A stretch of 15,362 nt of DNA, taken from RGIG4097 sp964367645. GTDB taxonomy: Bacteria > Bacillota > Clostridia > Christensenellales > CAG-917. The notes under the pieces were generated by a model. The model did not search any database and was not told the origin of the DNA. It saw nothing but the letters and a program-made list of their open reading frames with translations. The position numbers were made by a program, and so were the translations under genes. The stretch spans positions 1-15,362 of the forward strand of contig CAYIYN010000032.1 of assembly GCA_964367645.1 (NCBI GenBank), written 5' to 3'. Of the stretch, positions 1 to 6,366 are shown piece by piece; position 1 is the first letter of the stretch, and the number at the start of each line of letters is the position of its first letter.

Positions 1-40
1 GCGGGGGCGACACCCCACCTCACTGCTAGGTATCGTCGCT
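1..40 (+). rRNA. Probable 3' end of 5S rRNA (partial)
   Basis: The first 40 bases resemble the tail of a bacterial 5S rRNA. A G-run at 3-7 can pair with CCCC at 13-16 around a GCGACA-like loop (helix IV-like). TAGGT at 27-31 and ATCGTCGC at 32-39 then resemble the usual TAGGTCGTCGC ending, which would close helix I with the 5' end lying outside the window. A terminator hairpin follows about 35 nt later, as expected for the end of an rRNA operon transcribed rightward. Only a third of the molecule is visible, so this is a pattern-based call. An unrelated structured RNA tail is the alternative. Confidence 0.45.
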
Positions 41-72
41 TTATTATGCCACTGGCGTACAATCATTCGGGC

Positions 73-97
73 AAGCCCGACGTTCGGGTGGGCTTTT
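73..97 (+). terminator. Intrinsic terminator after the putative 5S rRNA
   Basis: AAGCCC at 73-78 pairs with GGGCTT at 90-95 across an 11-nt loop and runs into TTTT (94-97). An alternative inner hairpin, CCCGA/TCGGG, is also possible. The U-run lies on the + strand, so this best terminates the rightward transcript that enters at position 1. Confidence 0.55.
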
Positions 98-99
98 AT

Positions 100-119
100 C
101 CGCGCCCTGCGCGGATTTT
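100..119 (+). terminator. Second GC-rich hairpin, back-up terminator
   Basis: CCGCGC (100-105), loop CCT, GCGCGG (109-114) form a perfect 6-bp stem followed by ATTTT. It lies only a few bases beyond the previous hairpin and probably acts as a tandem terminator. It also separates the rightward transcript from the leftward GRE operon. The T-run is short. Confidence 0.4.
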
Positions 120-302
120 CGCAACTTCGTAATTTGCCAACGTCCGTTAATATGTACGCTCGCTCAGAGTATTTTCGCAACTTCGTAATTTGCCAACGTC
201 CGTTAATATGCACGCTGGGTCAGAGTATTTTCGCAACTTCGTAATGAGAAAGTGCGTATTCACTCTTGCTCGGGGTTATTTCGTAACTTCGTAATGAGTG
301 AG
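115..302. repeat. Tandem repeat, 56-bp unit, about 3.4 copies
   Basis: Copy 1 (115-170) and copy 2 (171-226) are both 56 bp and differ at only three positions by my alignment. Copy 3 (227-277) keeps the first ~19 bases (ATTTTCGCAACTTCGTAAT) and then diverges. Copy 4 (278-~302) is a further partial, slightly altered start. Copies 1 and 2 end in TCAGAGT, which also occurs in the REP-like hairpin at 334-354. I see no open reading frame across it. The unit is too long and the copies too contiguous for a CRISPR array. Confidence 0.85.
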
Positions 303-333
303 TGCCTGCACGTGAAAGTTTTTCCAGTGGCGA

Positions 334-354
334 CTCTTCGACTTCGCTCAGAGT
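334..354. repeat. REP-like hairpin element
   Basis: ACTCT (334-338) and AGAGT (350-354) flank TCGACTTCGCTC. Read on the minus strand this resembles the CTCTGAGCGAAGTCGAAGAG-type repeat, which I recall as dispersed in many bacterial genomes; no search was run. It is non-coding and lies beyond the 3' end of the GRE operon, so it could also act as an mRNA 3' stabiliser. Confidence 0.5.
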
Positions 355-417
355 GACATTCTGCCGTAAAGAATCGTGCGGATTTTTTATGAATATTTAT
401 CACGACGATAAGTTAAT

Positions 418-463
418 AACTCGTTAACATAAAACTCGTTAACATAAAACTCGTTGACGGGTT
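418..463. repeat. 15-bp tandem repeat abutting a stop codon
   Basis: The unit AACTCGTTAACATAA occurs at 418-432 and 433-447, and a diverged third copy starts at 448. A fourth partial (AACTCGG) at 466-472 is already inside the coding end of the leftward gene. Read on the minus strand, each copy restates the gene's last codons (GAGTTTTA) followed shortly by TTAA. This suggests slippage or duplication of the gene's 3' end. Confidence 0.75.
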
Positions 464-1289
464 AAAACTCGGTTACTTCGCCGTATTCTTCATATGGGTA
501 AACGTAGCGGCAAATCGGCGGCAGAGAATTGTAAACTCTGTCAATCACAACTCTGCCCATGCCTTTTTCAAAGCCACCGAAAGTGCCTTTTACTAGCACG
601 TTTTTCATATCCATGTCAGCACAGAAAACCGCTACTCGCGCGTCTTTACCCAGTTCTTTCAAATCCTCCGCATAGGGTTTTGCGCTGAATACTATTACGT
701 CGCTGCCTGCCGACTGTGCCTGTACAATAGGCACTATTACGGGATAGCCATCCTTGTCTATGAAACTTATAAATTTAGGATTGCCAAGGCCGTTGAACAA
801 TTTTTCGGCGAATGGACGCATCACCTGTTCTTTGCCGTCGGTCTTATAGACTCCTTTTTTCAAAATCGCTTTAACGGCGTTAAGACCAATTCCCAACAAA
901 TCCAGTTTTCTTTTTTCGGATATGTCCTTCAAATCAAAGTAGTGCACCGTGTCAATTCCGAAATAAGTGTTGAAACGCCACATCTGCATTTGATTGTAGC
1001 GGACATACTCCTCTCCTTCCGTCGCCTTGCCCGTCCAGTCCATTCTGCCCGTCCAAAAGCTCATATCCAGCCCCATTATGGCAAAGCCTGTTTTGTGACG
1101 CTCTGCCATATTTTTTTTGCTTAAACCTTGCGAAAATTGTCCAACGACCATACGTTTTTCGTCTGCGGCCATGAGCGTGGTTAGCAACGAAATATGCGGG
1201 TCACCCCGATCGTCGATTGTTGCCACAAGCCCCAACTTTTCGGTTTTTTCAAATGCTTTAATATATTCTTGTTTTACTGTCGTTGCCAT
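462..1289 (-). CDS. Duplicated FMN-binding split-barrel (pyridoxamine 5'-phosphate oxidase-like) protein
   Basis: This is a 275-residue soluble protein with no signal peptide. Two regions resemble the flavin-type split-barrel fold. One is near residues 15-95 (opening LGLVATIDDRGDPHISLL, then SKKNM and the GRMDWTGKA strand). The second is near 170-245 (opening FISFIDKDGYPVIVPIV, closing VLVKGTFGGF). A helical linker (~115-165) joins them, so it looks like an internal duplication. Members of this fold bind FMN, F420 or haem, or act as reductases; the cofactor here cannot be read from sequence. It is the last gene of the GRE operon: its SD GGGAGGT (1296-1302) lies inside the end of the activase gene, whose stop is 2 nt from this ATG. 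It might supply electrons to the activase or process the GRE product; both are inference. Confidence 0.75.
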   Translation of the reverse strand: MATTVKQEYIKAFEKTEKLGLVATIDDRGDPHISLLTTLMAADEKRMVVGQFSQGLSKKNMAERHKTGFAIMGLDMSFWTGRMDWTGKATEGEEYVRYNQMQMWRFNTYFGIDTVHYFDLKDISEKRKLDLLGIGLNAVKAILKKGVYKTDGKEQVMRPFAEKLFNGLGNPKFISFIDKDGYPVIVPIVQAQSAGSDVIVFSAKPYAEDLKELGKDARVAVFCADMDMKNVLVKGTFGGFEKGMGRVVIDRVYNSLPPICRYVYPYEEYGEVTEF

Positions 1290-1291
1290 AA

Positions 1292-2221
1292 CTATACCTC
1301 CCGTTCCAGATGCGTTGCACCTGTAAAATAAACTTCTTTTAATCCTGCTCTTTTTGCAATATCAACCAGTTCTTCCATACGTTTTTTAGTCATTAAATGC
1401 GCTTTTTGATATTTCCACTCTTTGTAAAGCCTTTCGTATTTATCGCGGCACAAGTTGTTGAAAGCACACATTTCCCAGCGCGTGAAGTCCTTGTCGGACA
1501 GGAATTTGGCAATGCCCGATATATTTTCGTCGCTGTCTGTGGCATCGGGAATTATCGGTGTTCTCACCCAAATTTGCTTGTCGGTGTTTTTGATTTTTTC
1601 AATCAAATAATCAAAATTTGCAAGGATTTGTTTGTTTGACACACCGGTCAATCTTCTATGCGCTTCATCGTCGATATGCTTTATGTCATAGAGGAAAATG
1701 TCCGTATAGGGAAACACTTTGTCAAAATCCTCTTTCTTGCACATGCCCGACGTATCCACTGCCGTTCCTATACCATTATCCTTTAGGCGTTTAAGCAGTT
1801 GTGCCGCTTCGTCGGTTTGCAACATAATTTCGCCGCCCGACAATGTAGCGCCTCCGTCTGAACCGAAATACGCCTTGTCTTTCACAAGTTCCAAAAACAC
1901 TTCGTCCACACTCATTTCGATGCCCTTTGTTTCGAGCGCGCCTGTGGGACATACGTCCGCGCAAGCCCCGCATACGACGCATTTTGAGCGGTCGATAATT
2001 ATGCCTTCTTTACCTGCTTTCAGTGCTTTTATCGGACATTTTTCTAGGCATTTAAGGCACCCTAAACATCTTACGGCAATCCACTCGTTCTCTTTTTTTG
2101 TGGAAATGCTTTCGGGATTGTGGCACCATTCGCAATTAAGCGGACATCCCTTTACAAATAGGGTTGTTCGCAAACCCGGTCCGTCTTCTGTGGACATGCG
2201 TTGAAAGTTTAATATCAGCAT
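1292..2221 (-). CDS. Glycyl radical enzyme activating enzyme (radical SAM, two ferredoxin-like clusters)
   Basis: This 309-residue enzyme uses reduced [4Fe-4S] and S-adenosylmethionine to make the 5'-deoxyadenosyl radical that abstracts hydrogen from the partner GRE's glycine. The radical SAM triad is C26-x3-C30-x2-C33 (GCPLNCEWCHNPES). An inserted ferredoxin-like domain has two Cys-x2-Cys-x2-Cys-x3-Cys sets, C52/55/58/62 and C81/84/87/91. GGATLSGGE (123-131) is the SAM-binding glycine motif. The length and the two extra clusters match activases of the dehydratase/decarboxylase/lyase GREs; pyruvate formate-lyase activase lacks the extra clusters. The ATG overlaps the GRE stop by one base (TGATG), with AGAGGG as SD just inside the GRE gene, so the two are almost certainly co-translated and cognate. 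The electron donor is unknown. Confidence 0.95.
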   Translation of the reverse strand: MLILNFQRMSTEDGPGLRTTLFVKGCPLNCEWCHNPESISTKKENEWIAVRCLGCLKCLEKCPIKALKAGKEGIIIDRSKCVVCGACADVCPTGALETKGIEMSVDEVFLELVKDKAYFGSDGGATLSGGEIMLQTDEAAQLLKRLKDNGIGTAVDTSGMCKKEDFDKVFPYTDIFLYDIKHIDDEAHRRLTGVSNKQILANFDYLIEKIKNTDKQIWVRTPIIPDATDSDENISGIAKFLSDKDFTRWEMCAFNNLCRDKYERLYKEWKYQKAHLMTKKRMEELVDIAKRAGLKEVYFTGATHLEREV

Positions 2222-4710
2222 CAGAACCCTCTGTGACTTTCACGCGCGATGATTTCGTCTTGCAACTCGCGTCCGATACTTGTGAAGTAGGCGTTGTATC
2301 CCGTCACGCGAACAAGCAAATGTCTGTATTCGGTCGGGTGCAGTTGCGCTTCTTTCAGCACTTGGGGATCAAGTATGTTGATTTGCAATGCCGTGCCGCC
2401 GTTTTCGATATATCCTTTCAAAAATGCCTTAAATTTTTGTTTGTGTTCGGGGTCTTTGACCATGGACGTATTGAATGTTATCGTGTGGCTTGCGCCGTTG
2501 GGCAAACAGTTCATATAGTTGCCGTAATCGCCGTTTTCCGCCTTGCCGCCCAAAGCCGTACCGACAGAGTTGCTGTTGCTGGTCGGACCGTTGATGTCCG
2601 CGCCGTTGCTGGGGCAAATTGCGTTTGACAAAAATTGATTTTCCGTTCTGCCGTTTGCGCTAGCCTTGAGAATATACCCGGAGCCAATCCAATAGTTCCA
2701 ACTGAGCATACCCGGACGGAAACGCCTGTTTGTTGCGGTTGTTTTGTATTTCCAGGCTTCGTCTGCCCAAAATTCCATAAACTCACGCGCAAATTCGTCT
2801 GTCGCCTTGTCGTCGCGTCCGTATTTCGGCGCGCGGTTCAAAGCTTTGGCTTGCAGTGTTTCATAGCCCACCCAGTTGGCTTTAAGAGCGTTTACAAGTT
2901 CATTCAGTGTGCATTCCTTTTTGTCATACACCAGATATTTTACTGCCAAAAGGCTGTCAACCGTGGTGGCAAAGGTAACGCCTTCGATTGTGACAAACCC
3001 AAGTTCTGCACCGCCTTGTGTAACGTCCAAGCACTTTTCCGCACAGCCGTTGACCAAAAGGGACAGATAGGGAGTGGGATTATATTTTGCGCGAATGCTT
3101 TCCGTTGCATCGTAATGCGCAACCATTCTTTTTATAACGTAGACAAGTTGCTTTTTAACGGCACCGTAAAACTTTTCAAACGTGTCAAATGACGACAACT
3201 CGCCTGTCGGCTCGTTCTCTTGAACTATTTTGCTCCACTTTCCCGACATGCCGTTAAAAAAGGGCAAAAAGTCTTTCCCGTTGCCGTAGACAAGTTCCAT
3301 GGATTTCAGCAAATTGACGTTGACGTCCACCGTGCCTGAGCGGTCGTTGCCCACCATAGTGTTTTCAAGACAACCCACCGAAGCATATTCAAAGACGTTA
3401 TCTTTGTTGATATATTTTTCAACTCCTGCCATTTTGGCCTCGCGCAGCATGCCCGCCATAGAACGCTCGTCAAAATTCAAAAGGAAGGGCGCTCCTTGAC
3501 TGCCTGAAACCATATCTACGACTTTGTCCAAAAGTTTTTCGGGCGAGTTTTTGTGCAAACGAACATTTGGCTTTGGCTCCAAAATAGGCGTCATATCGTC
3601 TATCAAATCAAGAAGCAAATACGTTAAATCGTTTGTCATATCATTGCCGTTTTTTCCCAGACCGGAAAGATTCATGAGTTGTCCGAATCCCGCCGTAATG
3701 CCCTGATTGCCGCCCACGCGCAACTGTGCGTCGTAAACGGTGTTGCAATGCACCCAAAAACAGCCCAAGATTTCTTTCATGAAATCATCGGACATTCCTT
3801 CTTTTTTGGAAATCTCATAGAAAGGATACATAAATTGGTCAAAACGCCCAAACGATACGCCGGGGCCGGGATAACGCTCGTCGAACATAACAAGCATATG
3901 AGTAAACCACAGTGATTGCACAGCCTGATAAAAATTCTTTGCGGGCAGCCAAGGAACAACAGCCATATTATCCGCCATAACTTCTAGTTCTTTTTTGCGG
4001 TTTTTATCCTTTTCTTTTGCGGCGAGAGTCAAACATTTTTCCCTGTATTTTTCGGCCAACTCTTTGGGCATTTGACTGGCTGTCATCATCGCTCTTAACT
4101 GCGCACCTTTTGCGCCTTTCTTATCCGATTTGTTTAGAGCGTTGTACTTGCTCTCCAAATCTTCATAAACCGCCTTAAATCCGCCTGTCAAAATTTTATC
4201 GTAATCGGGAATCAAGTGCCCGCTGGTTGCGCCGGCGTTGCCGTATCCGTGAGATATCAAATACATAATTTCTTTGCGCACCTTAGCAATAGATTTAGCT
4301 CTCGCAACCGCCTCTTTTTCACTCAGGCACATCGAATACATTGCGTTGAAACGCGCGCCGCAAAGTAAATCGCCGGGCAAAATTTCCTGCGGGATATGGT
4401 TTACAATCAAATCCTTTTCATAAATTGCCTTTCTTTCCGCAATAGACTGCTTGAAAAACCCGTCGTCAACCGGCACAATTTTGCCGCTTTGGGTATATCC
4501 TGCAGTGAAAGGCAGAAAAAACGAGGTTGTTTCTGGCACGATATGATAAGTCAACTCATCAAATGAGCAGTCCCATTCCCGACCGTTTGAATAGCAGTTG
4601 TATTCGTTGTTCCAATTTCGTTTTACTCCTTCAAAGAAGTAATCGCGCAACCATTTCACTCTTGGAGATAGATTTTTTGGTTGTTTTATTGCGTCTTTAT
4701 ACTTGGTCAT
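2221..4710 (-). CDS. Glycyl radical enzyme of the C-x-E class, substrate unassigned
   Basis: This 829-residue enzyme belongs to the pyruvate formate-lyase-like family. The C-terminal glycyl radical loop is RVTGYNAYF with the radical glycine at 804. The thiyl cysteine is C447 in SVGCLEN, and E449 two residues on is the general-base position shared by diol, glycerol, choline and hydroxyproline enzymes and arylacetate decarboxylases. Pyruvate formate-lyase has Cys-Cys here instead, so this is not a formate-lyase. Other family landmarks are GHLIPDYDKIL (164-174), GRFDQFMYPFYE (288-299), a VRLHKNSPEKLL strand, APKYG (627-631), ANGR (685-688) and NGPTSNSNSV (707-716). Where many relatives have a VPFG-type motif it reads SWNYWIGSGY (670-679). 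There is no encapsulation-peptide extension and no small subunit gene of the HpdC type nearby. SD GGGAGG (4717-4722) lies inside the regulator gene. The substrate cannot be assigned. Confidence 0.93.
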   Translation of the reverse strand: MTKYKDAIKQPKNLSPRVKWLRDYFFEGVKRNWNNEYNCYSNGREWDCSFDELTYHIVPETTSFFLPFTAGYTQSGKIVPVDDGFFKQSIAERKAIYEKDLIVNHIPQEILPGDLLCGARFNAMYSMCLSEKEAVARAKSIAKVRKEIMYLISHGYGNAGATSGHLIPDYDKILTGGFKAVYEDLESKYNALNKSDKKGAKGAQLRAMMTASQMPKELAEKYREKCLTLAAKEKDKNRKKELEVMADNMAVVPWLPAKNFYQAVQSLWFTHMLVMFDERYPGPGVSFGRFDQFMYPFYEISKKEGMSDDFMKEILGCFWVHCNTVYDAQLRVGGNQGITAGFGQLMNLSGLGKNGNDMTNDLTYLLLDLIDDMTPILEPKPNVRLHKNSPEKLLDKVVDMVSGSQGAPFLLNFDERSMAGMLREAKMAGVEKYINKDNVFEYASVGCLENTMVGNDRSGTVDVNVNLLKSMELVYGNGKDFLPFFNGMSGKWSKIVQENEPTGELSSFDTFEKFYGAVKKQLVYVIKRMVAHYDATESIRAKYNPTPYLSLLVNGCAEKCLDVTQGGAELGFVTIEGVTFATTVDSLLAVKYLVYDKKECTLNELVNALKANWVGYETLQAKALNRAPKYGRDDKATDEFAREFMEFWADEAWKYKTTATNRRFRPGMLSWNYWIGSGYILKASANGRTENQFLSNAICPSNGADINGPTSNSNSVGTALGGKAENGDYGNYMNCLPNGASHTITFNTSMVKDPEHKQKFKAFLKGYIENGGTALQINILDPQVLKEAQLHPTEYRHLLVRVTGYNAYFTSIGRELQDEIIARESHRGF

Positions 4711-5401
4711 ACAAATTCCTCCCTACTTTTAGATATTCATTCAAAACTTCCGCCCCTTGGTCAAGCAAGATTTCCATTGCCGCTTCTGCACCGTCAGGAT
4801 CATGGTTTTTTATGGCATTATATATTTTTTGGTGTTGGTCATAAATAAATTCCCTGTCGCCGTTATTTTTATAAAATATCGTGACAAATCTGACTATCAT
4901 ATCTTCAAAGGATTTCAGCATAAGCGGATAAATGATGTTGTGTGACGCGCAAACAATGCTGTGATGAAATTGCACGTCAAGCGACACCATCTCTTCTATC
5001 GTTTGGGCTTTTCTTTCGCTTTCCGTCACTTTTTCTATTTCGTCCAGATCCATTTGATTTGCGCGCTCCGTCGCCCTTTTCACAGCCCCGCACTCGATAA
5101 TTTTACGGCTTTCGAGCACATTTGAAATGAACTCATTATCGTAGAGTTCGTTTTCAATAATGCCGCTTAAAACTGCCAGAGTGCCTTTTTTCTTCCAGTC
5201 TGCAACCACGTTGCATCTGCGTGGCACCGTTAAAATATAACCTTTATTTTGGAGTTCGACAATGCCTGCGTTGATTACACTTCGGCTGACGTTAAAATTT
5301 TGGGCGAGGTTGCGCAATGGAGGAATTTTATCCCCCATTTTCCATTCGCCCGAAAGTATTTTCAATTCAATTTTTTTAACAAATTCTTCGGTTAGATTCA
5401 T
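4697..5401 (-). CDS. GntR-family transcriptional regulator, FadR/FCD subfamily
   Basis: The protein has 234 residues from the chosen ATG. The N-terminal winged helix-turn-helix spans about residues 1-66 (LSGEWKMGDKIPPLRNLAQ, VSRSVINAGIVELQNKGYI). The all-helical FCD ligand domain follows; D-x3-H in LDVQFHH and a later H in YNAIKNHDPDG are typical metal/ligand positions. I start at 5401 because GGGGG (5406-5410) gives an SD at correct spacing. A GTG at 5443 would begin inside the operator and has no SD. The gene is first in the GRE operon and its stop overlaps the GRE start by 14 nt. It probably represses its own operon and is released by the GRE substrate or a related acid. That is family knowledge plus the operator seen at 5431-5443; activation cannot be excluded. 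Confidence 0.9.
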   Translation of the reverse strand: MNLTEEFVKKIELKILSGEWKMGDKIPPLRNLAQNFNVSRSVINAGIVELQNKGYILTVPRRCNVVADWKKKGTLAVLSGIIENELYDNEFISNVLESRKIIECGAVKRATERANQMDLDEIEKVTESERKAQTIEEMVSLDVQFHHSIVCASHNIIYPLMLKSFEDMIVRFVTIFYKNNGDREFIYDQHQKIYNAIKNHDPDGAEAAMEILLDQGAEVLNEYLKVGRNLYDQV

Positions 5402-5430
5402 AGTTTCCCCCAGGCTAAAAAATCTCACCC

Positions 5431-5443
5431 GTGGTATTACCAC
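5431..5443. promoter_or_regulatory. Perfect 13-bp palindromic operator for the GntR regulator
   Basis: GTGGTATTACCAC is a perfect inverted repeat around a central T. It contains TGGT-N3-ACCA, the classic half-site arrangement of FadR/PdhR-type GntR regulators. It sits about +1 to +13 relative to the start predicted from the adjacent promoter, where bound protein would block initiation. It lies 30 nt upstream of the regulator's ATG. Confidence 0.75.
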
Positions 5444-5450
5444 ATAATTG

Positions 5451-5480
5451 ATTATATTCTCAGCTTTTTATTAAAGTCAA
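5451..5480 (-). promoter_or_regulatory. Sigma-70-type promoter of the GRE operon
   Basis: On the minus strand, TTGACT (5475-5480) is the -35 element and TATAAT (5451-5456) a consensus -10, with an 18-bp spacer. The predicted start is near 5444. It drives the regulator, GRE, activase and split-barrel genes. Confidence 0.75.
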
Positions 5481-5507
5481 TAGGCACCCAAAATTCTTTG
5501 GCTCTTT

Positions 5508-5520
5508 ATGTAATTACCAC
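5508..5520. promoter_or_regulatory. Second, degenerate GntR operator upstream of the promoter
   Basis: ATGTAATTACCAC matches the perfect operator at 10 of 13 positions and keeps one intact half-site (TTACCAC). Its centre lies 77 bp from the first operator, about seven helical turns, and upstream of the -35 element (around -64 to -76). That placing would suit cooperative binding or a small repression loop. Confidence 0.45.
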
Positions 5521-5794
5521 GCTTGTTAATCAATCGCTCTATTGCTTTCGTATAGTTTATTATTATTAGCATTTTCTTGAACAAATCCATATTGAAATAT
5601 TAACATTCGGACTTTTGGTGCCGTAAATATGAGTAAAAGGAGTTTTATTAAAAGTGGCTTTTGAATGAAAACCGTAAGTGTCAAAAAATTAGCGATTTTA
5701 TTTCAGGTTAAGTAATGCGAGCGGCAGGCGATACATATATTGATGCGTTTAAGAGGCTTATTATAACAAGCGGAAATATATTTGGAGGGCGTAT
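5521..5794. other. Gene-poor spacer upstream of the holin-like gene
   Basis: This is AT-rich DNA between two divergent units. I see no RNA gene. Three very short + strand frames follow one another with touching or overlapping stop and start codons: 11 codons from 5629, then TGA-ATG into 16 residues, then TAATG into a frame that overruns the holin start. No proper SD precedes them. They could be decayed remains of a longer gene or chance. No clear promoter for the holin-like gene was found. Confidence 0.35.
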
Positions 5795-6136
5795 ATGGAA
5801 TACATGCAAGTTATCAGCGTGCCCGCAATCGCGCTTGTTGTGTACTGGGTGATAGAACTCATAAAATATGCAACGAAAGAGAACGAAACGTTCAAGCGGT
5901 TTATCCCTTTAACGGCTGCCGCACTTGGCGCAACACTCGGCATCGTCTTGTTCTTTACGGTTCCTGAAGTTATAGCCGCATCCAACGGTTTTGTGGCGTT
6001 TTTGTCAGGTGCTGCAAGCGGATTATCTGCAACAGGTTTCAATCAGATTATCAAGCAGATGAGTCTTAAAGACTCCAACAAAAAAGACGATGATAACGAA
6101 GGCGGTAAAAGCGATAGCGAAAACAAAGAATCATAA
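5795..6136 (+). CDS. Phage-holin-like small membrane protein
   Basis: This 113-residue protein has two or three predicted membrane segments: about residues 5-24, 38-58 (ALGATLGIVLFF) and 62-80 (FLSGAASGLSATGF). A very hydrophilic Lys/Asp/Ser tail (KDSNKKDDDNEGGKSDSEN) follows. The glycine/alanine-rich second hairpin resembles small two-segment holins of Gram-positive phages, such as the Listeria A118 type. Holins make membrane pores that release endolysin or other proteins. A strong SD (GGAGGG, 5784-5789) precedes the ATG. No endolysin, integrase or structural phage gene is nearby, so it is either a domesticated remnant or a stand-alone export/permeability protein. The family assignment rests on topology and a motif feel. 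Confidence 0.6.
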   Translation: MEYMQVISVPAIALVVYWVIELIKYATKENETFKRFIPLTAAALGATLGIVLFFTVPEVIAASNGFVAFLSGAASGLSATGFNQIIKQMSLKDSNKKDDDNEGGKSDSENKES

Positions 6137-6142
6137 AAATTT

Positions 6143-6292
6143 TTAGAGTTTAACACGACAACCGCAGATGAATTCGTTGCCGACCGCGCCCTCGTGCGTC
6201 ATATCGGACAGGAGCGAAACTACCCACATCAACAAAATTAATGCCGACCCTACGGCGATTTTCCGCTTTGTTCGCTTGTTATTTTTCGACAT
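6143..6292 (-). CDS. Putative 49-residue single-pass membrane peptide
   Basis: A short frame on the minus strand encodes a strongly basic N-terminus (MSKNNKRTKRK), one hydrophobic segment at residues ~12-29 (IAVGSALILLMWVVSLLS) and a short outside tail with a C-G-C motif (FICGCRVKL). This is the architecture of a small membrane or signal-anchored protein with the N-terminus in the cytoplasm. It runs tail to tail with the holin-like gene (6 nt between stops) and is divergent from the Rieske oxidoreductase. No good SD precedes the ATG, which lowers confidence. I do not recognise a family. The vicinal cysteines outside the membrane could bind metal or form a disulfide. Confidence 0.4.
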   Translation of the reverse strand: MSKNNKRTKRKIAVGSALILLMWVVSLLSDMTHEGAVGNEFICGCRVKL

Positions 6293-6366
6293 GATTTTAT
6301 TTTAACACCATTTAAAAAATATCTTATATCCGGTATACAAAAAGTAAAACTACAAACATTATTTGT

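Noticed and set aside
115..302. Repeats as a CRISPR array
   Set aside because: The units are contiguous 56-bp copies without unique spacers, and no cas gene is present.
397..411. TTATC/GATAA inverted repeat as terminator of the GRE operon
   Set aside because: AT-rich 5-bp stem with no U-run on the minus strand; no convincing terminator was found for this operon end.
2164..2628. Long + strand open frames opposite the GRE and activase genes
   Set aside because: They are antisense shadows of well-supported enzymes, have no SD and no recognisable domain.
2221..4710. GRE as pyruvate formate-lyase
   Set aside because: The active site has Cys447-Leu-Glu449 where formate-lyases have adjacent cysteines, and the activase carries two extra ferredoxin-like clusters.
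5402..5443. Upstream GTG start for the GntR regulator
   Set aside because: It would lie inside the palindromic operator at the predicted transcription start and has no SD, while the ATG at 5401 has one.
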